DNA of 64,000 nucleotides from an uncultured Eubacteriales bacterium (GCA_905207235.1 CAJLKN010000004.1:1-64000), one strand, 5' to 3'; shown: positions 23,972 through 32,577, numbered from the stretch's first letter. Made by a program: numbers and translations. Notes: generated from the sequence alone by a model not told the origin.

Positions 23972-24385
23972 ATGGCAAAGGCTAATTTGAAGAAAAAGTT
24001 GCAGTTTTGGGGAACGGGCAGAAGAAAGAAGGCTATCGCCCGCGTTCGTCTCATTCCCGCAGGAACAGGCACTATCGTTATAAATGACAGAACTTTCGAA
24101 GATTACTTCCCTCAGTCGGTTTTGCAGTATGTGGTAAAACAGCCTTTAGCTCTTCTCGGCGTAGAAGGCAAATACGACGTACTTGTCAACGTTTACGGCG
24201 GCGGCTACACCGGTCAGGCTAACGCAATCCGCCTCGGCGTTGCTCGCGCTCTCCTTCAGGCAGAGCCCGATTGCCGTTCCGCACTCAAAAAGGAAGGCTT
24301 CCTCACCCGCGACCCTCGCGTCAAGGAAAGAAAGAAGTACGGTCTCAAAAAGGCTCGTCGCGCTCCTCAGTTCTCCAAGAGATAA
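23972..24385 (+). CDS. rpsI: 30S ribosomal protein S9
   Basis: The 137-residue protein has the S9 hallmarks FWGTGRRKKAIARVRL, GGGYTGQANAIRLGVARAL, TRDPRVKERKKYGLKKARRAPQ in pieces, and ends FSKR, the basic tail that reaches the P-site tRNA. It shares the rplM transcript and is followed by a terminator. Confidence 0.97.
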   Translation: MAKANLKKKLQFWGTGRRKKAIARVRLIPAGTGTIVINDRTFEDYFPQSVLQYVVKQPLALLGVEGKYDVLVNVYGGGYTGQANAIRLGVARALLQAEPDCRSALKKEGFLTRDPRVKERKKYGLKKARRAPQFSKR

Positions 24386-24425
24386 TCTTTGGCGCGTGCG
24401 CGTATTTACAGAAAAAGAAATTTAC

Positions 24426-24461
24426 AGCCGTCGGCAAGTTTATTTGCCGACGGCTTTTTTT
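24426..24461 (+). terminator. rplM-rpsI terminator
   Basis: A 12-bp stem AGCCGTCGGCAA / TTGCCGACGGCT with a 6-nt loop is followed by a run of T. Confidence 0.93.
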
Positions 24462-24537
24462 ATTTCGAATAAAAAAATTTAAGTTTGAGAAAATTTTAAG
24501 TTGTTTTTTAATAAAATAGTTAATTTATTGTTGCCTA

Positions 24538-24566
24538 TTGAATTATTGCTTGCCGTATGGTATATT
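24538..24566 (+). promoter_or_regulatory. Promoter of the 477-aa membrane protein gene
   Basis: TTGAAT (24538-24543), 17-bp spacer, TATATT (24561-24566). Confidence 0.7.
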
Positions 24567-24627
24567 TTAGATACAGAGGTGCTTTACAGCCTGAAACTGT
24601 ATAGCAAATAAATTAAAGGAGAAAATT

Positions 24628-26061
24628 ATGGGGAAAAATGAGAACAAAGCCGAGGGAGCATCGCGACTTGAAAAATTGCGCGAAAAATCCGTCGCGTTTA
24701 TGGCTGCGGCTAAGTCTGCCACCGAAAAGTACATACTTCACGGTCTGGTAATGGTTGCGGCGATTATTGTGCTTATATCTGGATTTTTCGTCAAGTACGA
24801 ATATATCCCTATGGAACAGATACAGACGTATCCGGCAGTTACATCCGGAAACGTGCAGGTCGATGAGATAATTTCCGAACTCTTCTCCGATACAAAGTAT
24901 GAGCAGAGCATGTTCTATCCTTTCGCCGCGCTCGCGGTGGGCGATGACAGAGAGGAGAATTACACTCAATTAAGCAATACGGCAGAGGATATGCTCAATG
25001 CGACGAACGCATTTGTTTCGCATAAGAGCGATTTGATAATAAAACTCAGTCTGATGCTTTCGACGACCGAATACGATGCCGATGAAGTAATGAAGCTGAT
25101 AAACCAATTGAACGACGGTGCTTCTGGCGTATATTCAGAAGTAAATCTCATGCGCTATGAAAAGCTCGAAGCTAAGGAAGCATATATGAGTGCGCTTGAT
25201 AATCCTTCGGGCGATGCTGTTTTGTTAAAAGGGAGAATATTAGATGACCTTACGGTGCGCGACGCCGTGCTGTCGGTCGGAAGCGTGATTTATATTTATC
25301 TTCAGGCGGTAGCCATTGTATTCATAGTTCTGGAAGCGCTGTCGCTTATAAGGCGCAGAACGGTCAGCGCAAAGTTCTTTGCGTTCTACATTCCGGGCAT
25401 ATTTGCATTGTTTGCAATAAATCAGCTCACGGCTGTCGGGCTTAACGGCGCCGCCGTCGCCTGCTGTGCCATAGCGGCGCTGTTCGGCGCGCTTTATGCC
25501 TTGGGGAAAGTCTGGGTTGCGCAAAAGGGTGCAGCTGCCCGCATCGGATTGCTCGGGCTGGCTTCTTCGCTCTGCTTGCTCATAGCCGCTTGTCTGTTCG
25601 CTTCTCCCATGTATTCGTTCGGAGTGAGGGCAAACAACATCGGTGCGGCGCTGGGCTTCAACTGCTACAACAATCATACGTTTGCCGACGGGGAATTGGC
25701 TTCCGCAATATTTGTCAATTACCTGCCGCTGGCGGCGTTCCACGCAATAGCTCTCGCCCTGACCGTCGTTGCGTTGGTTAAGACGGCGATAAATGCTTTA
25801 AAGGGTCAAAAGAGCGGCTGGATACTGCCTGCGGTCGCCGCGGGAGTTGCGCTTGCAGGTTACATAGCATATAAAATATGCATACTTTGCGGCGCGGTCG
25901 ATATGATAGCTCTCGGCGGTCAGATGCTCGTCATTGTAGTTTTCAACGCCGTCGCGGCGCTGGCAGCCTTTGCTTCGGCAAGGTTAAATGAGGAAAAGTC
26001 GGAGGCGGATACCGCCGAGGACGAAAGATCCGAAGAACAGTCTGTACAACAAGTCGAATAA
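24628..26061 (+). CDS. Multi-pass membrane protein, unknown function
   Basis: This 477-residue protein has a cytoplasmic, basic N-terminus, a first membrane segment (about residues 37-58), an extracellular helical region (about 60-210) and then roughly seven closely packed membrane segments to about residue 455, ending in a short acidic tail. I do not recognise a family. The extracellular region lacks motifs. AAGGAG lies 8 bases before the ATG. It is transcribed alone, with its own promoter and a terminator. Confidence 0.75.
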   Translation: MGKNENKAEGASRLEKLREKSVAFMAAAKSATEKYILHGLVMVAAIIVLISGFFVKYEYIPMEQIQTYPAVTSGNVQVDEIISELFSDTKYEQSMFYPFAALAVGDDREENYTQLSNTAEDMLNATNAFVSHKSDLIIKLSLMLSTTEYDADEVMKLINQLNDGASGVYSEVNLMRYEKLEAKEAYMSALDNPSGDAVLLKGRILDDLTVRDAVLSVGSVIYIYLQAVAIVFIVLEALSLIRRRTVSAKFFAFYIPGIFALFAINQLTAVGLNGAAVACCAIAALFGALYALGKVWVAQKGAAARIGLLGLASSLCLLIAACLFASPMYSFGVRANNIGAALGFNCYNNHTFADGELASAIFVNYLPLAAFHAIALALTVVALVKTAINALKGQKSGWILPAVAAGVALAGYIAYKICILCGAVDMIALGGQMLVIVVFNAVAALAAFASARLNEEKSEADTAEDERSEEQSVQQVE

Positions 26062-26068
26062 ATAACAT

Positions 26069-26103
26069 TTTTTCGCCGCACCGTCATGGTGCGGCGGAAA
26101 AAT
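26069..26103 (+). terminator. Terminator after the membrane protein gene
   Basis: Stem TTTCGCCGCACC / GGTGCGGCGGAAA with loop GTCAT, flanked by A/T-rich arms. Confidence 0.8.
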
Positions 26104-26148
26104 TTAATAAACGTAAAATGCCGCAGGAGGGCGGCATTTTACGTTTTC

Positions 26149-26177
26149 TTGACAAAGTTTTTTTCCTGCTATAAAAT
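26149..26177 (+). promoter_or_regulatory. Promoter of the PHP phosphatase gene (leaderless geometry)
   Basis: TTGACA (26149-26154), 17-bp spacer, TAAAAT (26172-26177). The ATG starts at 26184, seven bases after the -10 box. A second hairpin (AAAATGCCGC / GCGGCATTTT, 26116-26140) ends just before the -35 box. Confidence 0.8.
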
Positions 26178-26183
26178 GAAAGC

Positions 26184-27005
26184 ATGATACTGACGGATAT
26201 ACACGTTCATTCCACATACTCAGCCGACGGCGAAAGTTCCCTTAAAGATATGTTTGCCAGGGGAAAAGAGCTGGGGCTTGCCTATCTCGGCGTTTCGGAA
26301 CATTTCGATTACGATTACAATGCCATAGGTCTTAAAATAAACGGTCAGCCCGCGTTCACCGACGCTCAAGCGTATTTCGGCGAAGGCAGAGCGTTGCAGA
26401 AAGAGGGAGGAAAATTGAAACTTCTTTTGGGCTGCGAGTTCGGCTATTCTCCTTCGGAGGCGGTTGGACGGGAGTACGGAGAAATAATAAAAAAGTACTC
26501 TCCCGACTTTATAGTCAACAGCGTTCACACATGCGACGGGCACGACTGCTGGTTTGCTGATTATTTTGAGGGCAAGGACAAGCGGAGGGCTTACGAAGAT
26601 TACCTCATCCGCGTAAAAGACAGCCTGTCTGCGCCCTATCGTTACGACATAGTGGGGCACATAGGCTATGTTTCGCGCAATGCGCCCTATCCCGACGCAA
26701 AGCTGCGCTACTGCGATTTTGCCGCTCTTTTCGACGACATTTTGTCCAAAATTATAGAGCGCGGAAAAATTCTCGAAGTAAATTCTTCCGTGCGCACGGC
26801 GGGCAGCGCGCACCTGCCCGATTGCGACGTCCTCGAAAGATATTTCAGTCTGGGCGGGCGAAAGGTAAGTTTTGCTTCCGACGCCCATTCCGCAGCCAAT
26901 ATCTGCCGCGGAAGAGAGGAGGTCGTCAGAGCGCTCGCAAATATAGGATTTGAATACATAACCGTGCCGTTCCGCGGCGAAGAAGTCAGAGTTCCCATCG
27001 CATGA
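26184..27005 (+). CDS. hisJ: PHP-family histidinol-phosphatase-like enzyme
   Basis: The 273-residue protein has the PHP metal-binding motifs: DIHVHSTYSADGESS at the N-terminus (His7 and His9), SEHFDYDY, the Glu in LLGCEFGY, NSVHTC and a late SDAHSA. The pattern fits histidinol-phosphatase HisJ, which dephosphorylates histidinol phosphate in histidine synthesis, but other PHP phosphoesterases look similar and no his genes are nearby. There is no Shine-Dalgarno sequence; the ATG coincides with the predicted transcription start, so the mRNA is probably leaderless. A transcription start elsewhere would change this. Confidence 0.8.
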   Translation: MILTDIHVHSTYSADGESSLKDMFARGKELGLAYLGVSEHFDYDYNAIGLKINGQPAFTDAQAYFGEGRALQKEGGKLKLLLGCEFGYSPSEAVGREYGEIIKKYSPDFIVNSVHTCDGHDCWFADYFEGKDKRRAYEDYLIRVKDSLSAPYRYDIVGHIGYVSRNAPYPDAKLRYCDFAALFDDILSKIIERGKILEVNSSVRTAGSAHLPDCDVLERYFSLGGRKVSFASDAHSAANICRGREEVVRALANIGFEYITVPFRGEEVRVPIA

Positions 27006-27030
27006 TTTCGAACTTAGCAAGGCGCGATAA

Positions 27031-27063
27031 AGCCCGCCCGCCGCACCGAAAAACGGTGCGGCG
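27031..27063 (+). terminator. Hairpin after the PHP gene
   Basis: Stem GCCCGCCGCACCG / CGGTGCGGCGGGC with loop AAAAA; no strong T tail. Confidence 0.7.
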
Positions 27064-27121
27064 GGCGGAGCGACATTTGAAAGGTGTTTTCATTATTCTA
27101 TAAACTTTTTCATTTTGGCTA

Positions 27122-27150
27122 TTGCATTTTCAGTCGGCTTGTATTATAAT
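27122..27150 (+). promoter_or_regulatory. Promoter of the PPi-PFK gene
   Basis: TTGCAT (27122-27127), 17-bp spacer, TATAAT (27145-27150). Confidence 0.75.
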
Positions 27151-27217
27151 TGAATAAGGCAGATTGCCATCGAAAATCAATAAAAACCATTAAAACCTTA
27201 AAGGGGGATTTTATTTA

Positions 27218-28441
27218 ATGAAAAACGTTATCGTAGGACAGTCGGGCGGACCTACCGCAGTTATCAATTCCAGCCTTCTCGGCGTGTTTAAGACTGCCAA
27301 GGACAGGGGAGCAGATACAGTTTACGGCATGATTCACGGAATTAAGGGACTTCTCGACAGAGACGTCGTGGATATGTCCACCCAGATAAAGAACGATCTG
27401 GATATGGATCTTTTGAAGCGCACGCCTTCATCGTTCCTCGGTTCGTGCCGCTATAAGTTGCCTGCAATCGAGGGCAACGAAGAAACCTACGAAAAGATAT
27501 TCGGTATTCTCAAAGAACTCGACATTTTCGCGTTCTTCTATATCGGCGGAAACGATTCTATGGATACCATAGACAAGCTGTCCACGTACGGCAAGAAAAT
27601 AAAGAGCCCCATTCGCTTCATGGGCTGTCCCAAGACGATAGATAACGACCTTGCGATAACCGACCATACCCCCGGTTACGGTTCTGCGGCAAAGTATATC
27701 GCTGCTACCACAAAGGAGATAATCCGCGACGGACTTGTATATGACTATCCCGTCGTCTCCATAATAGAGGTCATGGGCAGAAACGCGGGCTGGCTTACGG
27801 CTGCCGCGGCTCTTTCCAAGGGCGAGGACTGCGAAGGCGTAGATATGATTTATCTCCCCGAAAGAGTGTTCGATATCGAAAAATTCCTCGAAAAGACGGG
27901 TGAAAAGCTCAAAAATAACCGTTCGCTCGTAATAGCCGTTTCCGAAGGCGTAAAGGTTGCCGACGGAAGATATGTGTGCGAACTTTCCGACCACGTCGAT
28001 TACGTTGACGCGTTCGGACATAAACAGCTCGCCGGCACGGCTCGTTTCCTTGCGGGCAAAGTGGCGGAAAGGTTCGGCGTAAAGACGAGGGCAATCGAAC
28101 TTTCGTCGTTGCAGCGCTGCGCGGCGCACATTACCTCGCGTATAGACGTAACCGAAGCGTTCAATTCGGCTGGCGCGGCTGTCAAGGCCGCTTTTGAGGG
28201 CAAGACGGGCATGGTTGCCTGCCTCAAACGCGTTTCCGAAGACCCCTATATGTGCATAACCGAACTTGCGGAAGTAAGCAAGATAGCAAACGTCGAAAAG
28301 AAGGTGCCCGACGAGTGGATTTCGGCAGACGGCACTTACGTCATGCCCGAGCTTATCCACTATATCCGCCCGCTCATTCAGTCGGAAATCACACCGTTGT
28401 GGGTTGACGGTCTGCCCCGCCATCTCAAGCTCGAAATGTAA
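27218..28441 (+). CDS. pfp: Pyrophosphate-dependent 6-phosphofructokinase
   Basis: It phosphorylates fructose 6-phosphate in glycolysis. The PFK fold is clear (GQSGGPTAVINSSL, PKTIDNDL, MGRNAGWLT). Two positions point to pyrophosphate rather than ATP as donor: GGNDS at residues 110-114, where ATP enzymes have GGDGS, and Lys139 in PKTIDND, where ATP enzymes have Gly. PPi enzymes are reversible and save ATP, typical of fermenters; a PPi-hydrolysing ppa gene is also in this window. The 407-residue length fits. AAAGGGGG lies 9 bases before the ATG. It has its own promoter and terminator. Confidence 0.88.
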   Translation: MKNVIVGQSGGPTAVINSSLLGVFKTAKDRGADTVYGMIHGIKGLLDRDVVDMSTQIKNDLDMDLLKRTPSSFLGSCRYKLPAIEGNEETYEKIFGILKELDIFAFFYIGGNDSMDTIDKLSTYGKKIKSPIRFMGCPKTIDNDLAITDHTPGYGSAAKYIAATTKEIIRDGLVYDYPVVSIIEVMGRNAGWLTAAAALSKGEDCEGVDMIYLPERVFDIEKFLEKTGEKLKNNRSLVIAVSEGVKVADGRYVCELSDHVDYVDAFGHKQLAGTARFLAGKVAERFGVKTRAIELSSLQRCAAHITSRIDVTEAFNSAGAAVKAAFEGKTGMVACLKRVSEDPYMCITELAEVSKIANVEKKVPDEWISADGTYVMPELIHYIRPLIQSEITPLWVDGLPRHLKLEM

Positions 28442-28477
28442 GGCGGTAAAGGTAAATTTCAGTTAAAAAGTACTTTG

Positions 28478-28508
28478 AGCGCCGCGCAAAAAAATGCGCG
28501 GCGCTTTT
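28478..28508 (+). terminator. Terminator of pfp (probably bidirectional)
   Basis: An 11-bp stem AGCGCCGCGCA / TGCGCGGCGCT with a 6-nt A loop, followed by TTTTA. It also closes the convergent minus-strand gene, whose stop codon touches it. Confidence 0.85.
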
Positions 28509-28755
28509 ATGTATTGCCGCCGTTTTTGCTCCTTACGCGGTTGGATATTTTTTCGTGCCGCATAATAGTTTCCGCCATGAGGTTGTGAGCGCCTTCGTTT
28601 GCGCTTTCCTTTGCCGCAGGTGCGGCTGAATGAGGGGAGGGGCGGCGCTCGGGTTTGTTTTCGGACGGTGCGGCATTTTCTTTGGCGGCGGGTTTTGCCG
28701 CGTTTAACGCGTCGATTGCTTTAAGAATATTCAGCAGGGCAAATTTTTCCGTAAT
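28507..28755 (-). CDS. Small protein with probable ATT start codon, unknown function
   Basis: On the minus strand, AAAAGGAG (28769-28762) is followed six bases later by ATT at 28755-28753 and an open frame of 82 codons ending in TAA at 28507, which meets the pfp terminator. No ATG, GTG or TTG occurs in this frame near the ribosome binding site; the first ATG is codon 60. The product starts TEKFALLNILKAIDAL, has an Ala/Pro/Lys-rich linker and ends with AETIMRHEKISNRVRSKNGG. The two helical ends and low-complexity middle look like a real small protein. Codon use matches the neighbours. ATT starts are rare (infC is the known case), so its translation may be weak or controlled. Confidence 0.6.
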   Translation of the reverse strand: MTEKFALLNILKAIDALNAAKPAAKENAAPSENKPERRPSPHSAAPAAKESANEGAHNLMAETIMRHEKISNRVRSKNGGNT

Positions 28756-28802
28756 ATAATTCTCCTTTTATTAAAATTTCACTAAAAGTGTAATGTTTTT
28801 TA

Positions 28803-28831
28803 TTGCGTAAAAGTTTGAATTGGGTTATAAT
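28803..28831 (+). promoter_or_regulatory. Promoter of the 759-aa lipoprotein gene
   Basis: TTGCGT (28803-28808), 17-bp spacer, TATAAT (28826-28831). Confidence 0.65.
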
Positions 28832-28890
28832 TATTGAGTATCGATAAGTATAAACGGTTATAACGGGCAAATAAAAAGGATTAAACCAAT

Positions 28891-31170
28891 ATGCGCAAAA
28901 CCATCACTAAAATTATATGCATTGCGACCGCGGCAATTTCCGCCGCAGGGCTCATGCTCGCCGCAGGATGCGGCAACTGGAAGTATGAAGGCGTATCCGC
29001 AGACGATTATACCACCGTTACGTCCAACGGCGGCTTTGCCGTTCAGACGGACGACTATGTGTATTTCATCAACGGCGCGGAAAGCAACAGCGCAGACAAT
29101 ACTTTCGGCAATCCGCTCAAAGGCTCTGTTCAGAGAATTTCCAAATCAGACCTCGAGGCGCACAACTATTCTGCGAGCAGCACAGTCGTTCCGCTCGTGA
29201 TGTTTTCGTCTTACTATGACGCCGGAATATATATCTACGGCGACAGAATTTATTACACTACGCCTTCGACCGCCAAAAACAGCTCGGGCGAAGTGCAGTA
29301 TTCCAACCTCGAATTCAAGAGTTCGACCCTCGACGGAAAGGAAACTATGTCCGACTATTACTTCCGTTCTTCGTCAACTTCGCTTGAATACCGCTATGTA
29401 GAGGTCAACGATACGGTTTATCTCATGTACGCCGTCTCCGAAAGTATCTATGGTGAGACGACCGCGGTTACTAACCTTCATTCGATAAATACGGCTACGG
29501 GCGAGGACGTGCTCATCGCATATAACGTATCCGACTATATCTTCGATACCGAAGACCCCACAAATCCTTACGTGTTCTACACGATGTCTGTAACCTACAA
29601 CCTCGGCTCGGACAACTATGTAAGCGAATCTTATAACCAGCTTTTCGTTGCGCGCGCAGATGCAACGCAGTCTGCGGCAGATTACGATTTTTCGTACGTG
29701 GAGGACTATGACGCGTCGTCAAATCCCCTGTATGTCAACAAGGGCGAATTCGTGCTCGACGGCATAGGTTTCCAGGCTTACGGCGAAAGATACAACCAGT
29801 TCAACTACGGTTACGGCGAGGATAAATCTTACTCTGTTTCCTATCCTGATATAACATACAGCCTTTCTTACTACAAGGACGGCAGACTGTTCTTCACGGC
29901 TAAGCAGTCGCTCGACACGACTGGCGGATTGTATTCAATGGAATGCACGGATATCGACGCCGATAAGGACGGAATTGTTGACGCAACGTGGGACGCGATA
30001 GCGGCAAACACCTCTTTAAAGAGCGATTACCGCCTTCTCACCACCAACGACGACACCGATTATACGTTTGTAACGATAAACGGACAGCAGAAAGTGCTGT
30101 ATAACGGCGAAGGCGGACTTAACATCGGTCGCTTCGAAAACGGCGCCGTTGTGGATGATTTCTCGCTCACCGACAGCGGCGAAGCAACCATTCTCGCAAT
30201 AAGGGAGGAGACGAGCGCTTCCGAAACGGGCAGCGGCACGGAAACTCACCTCAATGTATATTATTCTATTACGGGCGGCAACGGTTACATGTTCTACCGT
30301 ATAGCCATAGACGGCGACAAGGACGACTATGCGACCAACAGGTTGCCTTCCGAAGACCTTTATACCTATTCGGAAGTGCGCATACTCGACCTCGACGCAA
30401 AGTCGGGTTGGTATATGCCCGAATTTGTCGGCAATCAGATACTCTTTTCGAGCGAAACCGAGGGAATGTCGAGCTATAACTACATTATGGCTTTCGATAT
30501 GACGACGGCGGACGGCGACGTTATGTCCAACGCCGAAATTAACGCGCTCAACGAGCAGTACGAGGGCATCACCGAAAAGATTGAAGAATACGACGAGCAG
30601 AAAAACTCCGACGGAACGGAGGCATACCGTTACCTTTCGGACGCTCTCAAATATCTCTTCGTCAGCGGCGACGCCGAATACCTTGACGACCTCATTCAGG
30701 CGTATGTCGATATAGAGGGCAAGGACGTAGAATTCCTCTACTCCGTGCGCAGTGCGGAAATTTATCGCGAGTTCGCTGCGGCGGCTGAAAATTCCGACTG
30801 GGCTGAATACAGAGAGCAGTCCAGACAGGTAAACGGTCAGACGGTATATTCCAACAGCCGCGACTACTATTACAGCGTAGTAGGCAGAATGACGGACGCA
30901 GATTATCAGGGCTTCCTCGACACGCTCCGCGCATCATACTTGCAGTCCTATCCCGTTGACGACAGCACATGGTGGGAAGGTCTTTCAACGGTAGTCAAAG
31001 TATTCTTCATAATCGGCGTGAGCGTCGGCGGACTGGTTGTCATAGGCGGCATAACCGTGCTTGTCATAGTGCTTGTAAAGCGCGGCAAGCGCAAGAAGCA
31101 GAATGCTCCTTCTTCCAGAAGAAAGGTCGATGTAACCGACGACAAGAATATAGACGTTTACGACAACTGA
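28891..31170 (+). CDS. Large cell-surface lipoprotein with C-terminal membrane anchor, unknown function
   Basis: Residues 1-27 are a lipoprotein signal (LAAGC, Cys27). The long extracellular part is rich in Tyr, Asp and Ser, with repeated short beta-type segments of the kind found in beta-propeller surface proteins (for example DDYVYFINGAES, GDRIYYTTPS, DGRLFFTAKQS). A second membrane segment lies near residues 702-728 (FFIIGVSVGGLVVIGGITVLVIVLV), followed by a very basic cytoplasmic tail, so the protein would be fixed to the membrane at both ends. I do not recognise a named family. AAAGGA precedes the ATG; it is a single-gene transcript ending in a strong terminator. Confidence 0.75.
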   Translation: MRKTITKIICIATAAISAAGLMLAAGCGNWKYEGVSADDYTTVTSNGGFAVQTDDYVYFINGAESNSADNTFGNPLKGSVQRISKSDLEAHNYSASSTVVPLVMFSSYYDAGIYIYGDRIYYTTPSTAKNSSGEVQYSNLEFKSSTLDGKETMSDYYFRSSSTSLEYRYVEVNDTVYLMYAVSESIYGETTAVTNLHSINTATGEDVLIAYNVSDYIFDTEDPTNPYVFYTMSVTYNLGSDNYVSESYNQLFVARADATQSAADYDFSYVEDYDASSNPLYVNKGEFVLDGIGFQAYGERYNQFNYGYGEDKSYSVSYPDITYSLSYYKDGRLFFTAKQSLDTTGGLYSMECTDIDADKDGIVDATWDAIAANTSLKSDYRLLTTNDDTDYTFVTINGQQKVLYNGEGGLNIGRFENGAVVDDFSLTDSGEATILAIREETSASETGSGTETHLNVYYSITGGNGYMFYRIAIDGDKDDYATNRLPSEDLYTYSEVRILDLDAKSGWYMPEFVGNQILFSSETEGMSSYNYIMAFDMTTADGDVMSNAEINALNEQYEGITEKIEEYDEQKNSDGTEAYRYLSDALKYLFVSGDAEYLDDLIQAYVDIEGKDVEFLYSVRSAEIYREFAAAAENSDWAEYREQSRQVNGQTVYSNSRDYYYSVVGRMTDADYQGFLDTLRASYLQSYPVDDSTWWEGLSTVVKVFFIIGVSVGGLVVIGGITVLVIVLVKRGKRKKQNAPSSRRKVDVTDDKNIDVYDN

Positions 31171-31177
31171 AAATAAT

Positions 31178-31209
31178 CAAAATCCCCCGCGGACGCGGGG
31201 GATTTTTTT
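31178..31209 (+). terminator. Terminator of the lipoprotein gene
   Basis: AAATCCCCCGCG / CGCGGGGGATTT with loop GA(C), followed by a run of T. Confidence 0.9.
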
Positions 31210-31333
31210 ATGCCGCGTGCGGGTTATTATTTCGTGGACGCGGGTTGTTTTTTGCGGGTACGAATTGTTTTTTCTCGTGCACGGGGTTTTCGCTTTAAGC
31301 GGAGGGCGCGACGGATTTAATAATGGCAGCGTC

Positions 31334-31711
31334 TTAAAATACGTTTTCCAGATTTATGGAATAGGAAGAGGGCAGGGACTGCGCCATATGGCTGACGGCT
31401 TCGAGCTTTGCCAGCGCATGGTCGTAGCGCTGTTCGCGTATGAAACCGCCCGCTTCGGTAAGGTAATAATCTATCTGCGATATGTCGTTGTGCGGAATGA
31501 ATACGTGCAGTCGGCTTTTCTTTTCTTCCCACATGGCGCATACGGCGCGCACGTCGCCGTCGTTTGCGTATCCGCTCTCCACTTTGTTGTAAAGGGTGAG
31601 AACGGCGGCGTGAAAATCTTCAAACTGTTCCTCGACATACATTTCGCTGAAAATAAAAAACGCAAGGCAGAGCGCGACGGCAATTACGGTGTAGATAATA
31701 GACTTTACCAT
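31334..31711 (-). CDS. DUF4363 family protein
   Basis: This 125-residue protein has one N-terminal membrane segment (about residues 4-22) and a helical domain with aromatic and acidic residues, the pattern of DUF4363, a family of unknown function seen next to DUF421 proteins in Clostridia. Its ATG overlaps the end of the DUF421 gene by 7 bases, so the two are coupled and probably form a membrane complex. Confidence 0.75.
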   Translation of the reverse strand: MVKSIIYTVIAVALCLAFFIFSEMYVEEQFEDFHAAVLTLYNKVESGYANDGDVRAVCAMWEEKKSRLHVFIPHNDISQIDYYLTEAGGFIREQRYDHALAKLEAVSHMAQSLPSSYSINLENVF

Positions 31712-32424
31712 TTCCTGCTCACCTCAATCTGTTCTATCGAGTATGGTTTGCCCTTCTTCTGAAAGTAAACTCTGCCGTTGCCGTCCACCGTCATTACGAG
31801 CACTTTTTTAGGCTTTGTTCCGCGCTCGGAAAGGAATTTTTCCAGCCTGTCTCTGTCAATTCCCGCAATTTCAAGGTTGTGATTGTCGATATATCCGTTG
31901 TCGATGAGCGTTACGGGCAGCGTATCCGTTTTGGTTTCGCGCGCGAGCGCGGAAAAAGAGCCGTTCGCCTCGTACAGCCCGTAATATACGTCGTCGAGAT
32001 TGAAATATCCCGCCGCGCGCATGCTCTCAATCAAATCGGCTACGTCTAGGTTGTTTTTTCTCAGCTGATAGCTGTCTATGCCCTGACGGTTGATGACTAC
32101 CGAGGGCTTTCCGCAGATGACCGATTTGAGCGGCTTGAACCACATATCCAGCAGCCATACCACCTGGTGCAGAATAAAAATAGCCGCTATGGAAATTATG
32201 CCGTACATCAGCGGAATGCTGCTGTCCGCCATAGGTATGCAGGCGAGCTCGGCAATAAGCAAAGTTACAACAAATTCAAACGGCTGCATTTCGCCTATCT
32301 GGCTTTTTCCCATCAGCCGCATAAATACGAGCAGCGTAAGAAAAATTATCGCCGTTCTTATAAAAATCAGCGCCATACAAACAGTATCGCTTAAAAAGCG
32401 CAAAATATCCTTGCAACAAGGCAT
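31705..32424 (-). CDS. DUF421 (YetF-like) membrane protein
   Basis: Three membrane segments fill the N-terminal ~100 residues, including the family's RLMGKSQIGEMQPFEFVVTLL. The C-terminal half is a cytosolic domain with KPSVVINRQGID and the NLDVADLIESMRAAGYFNLDDV motif of DUF421. Members occur in spore-formers and may act in the spore or cell envelope; the biochemical role is unknown. The start is uncertain: ATG at 32424 gives 239 residues, ATG at 32376 gives 223, and neither has a Shine-Dalgarno sequence. It is divergent from the folate operon; a weak minus-strand promoter (TTTACG, 18 bp, TATATC) overlaps the riboswitch DNA. Confidence 0.8.
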   Translation of the reverse strand: MPCCKDILRFLSDTVCMALIFIRTAIIFLTLLVFMRLMGKSQIGEMQPFEFVVTLLIAELACIPMADSSIPLMYGIISIAAIFILHQVVWLLDMWFKPLKSVICGKPSVVINRQGIDSYQLRKNNLDVADLIESMRAAGYFNLDDVYYGLYEANGSFSALARETKTDTLPVTLIDNGYIDNHNLEIAGIDRDRLEKFLSERGTKPKKVLVMTVDGNGRVYFQKKGKPYSIEQIEVSRKW

Positions 32425-32439
32425 TTAACGTGATATACT
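32411..32439 (+). promoter_or_regulatory. Promoter of the folate operon
   Basis: TTGCAA (32411-32416), 17-bp spacer, TATACT (32434-32439). The predicted start is about 32446, the first base of riboswitch helix P2. Confidence 0.75.
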
Positions 32440-32445
32440 GTATTC

Positions 32446-32523
32446 AACGCGGTTGCGTAAAGTGGTGCGGGTTGGACAGCCCGCGCACGAAAGGCTTGCC
32501 TGCGGTAGCCGCGTTGCGTCCCC
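32446..32523 (+). promoter_or_regulatory. Tetrahydrofolate (THF class I) riboswitch
   Basis: The sequence follows the THF aptamer: P2 AACGCGGTT (32446-32454) with AGCCGCGTT (32507-32515), the conserved GCGTAAAGTG (32455-32464), P3, ACGAA (32488-32491 region), a short P4 with CUUG tetraloop (32492-32501), GCGGT and TTGCGTCC (32514-32521). Loop 3 GGAC (32474-32477) is complementary to GTCC (32518-32521); in the well-known aptamer the same bases are GGAU and AUCC, so the pseudoknot covaries. It precedes folC-folE-folP-folBK, the expected target. No 5' strand for P1 is available between the promoter and P2. The expression platform probably involves the 9-bp hairpin at 32547-32566 next to the folC start. 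Confidence 0.82.
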
Positions 32524-32546
32524 AACAAAGATTTTTTTATTTTTAT

Positions 32547-32566
32547 ACGGGCGCACATGCGCCCGT
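32547..32566 (+). promoter_or_regulatory. Hairpin ahead of folC, possible riboswitch expression platform
   Basis: ACGGGCGCA / TGCGCCCGT is a 9-bp perfect stem with a 2-nt core loop. It ends 11 bases before the folC ATG, where a Shine-Dalgarno sequence would be expected but is not seen, and is preceded by a T-rich tract (32531-32546). Confidence 0.45.
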
Positions 32567-32577
32567 TTGCATTTTAT

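Noticed and set aside
27428..28423. A 331-codon minus-strand frame opposite the phosphofructokinase gene
   Set aside because: It is a shadow of a gene with clear catalytic motifs and has no initiation signals.
32446..32523. Possible tRNA or tRNA-like fold upstream of folC
   Set aside because: The closed multi-stem fold suggested a tRNA, but there is no T-loop consensus or anticodon arm; the THF aptamer consensus and its pseudoknot explain the bases.
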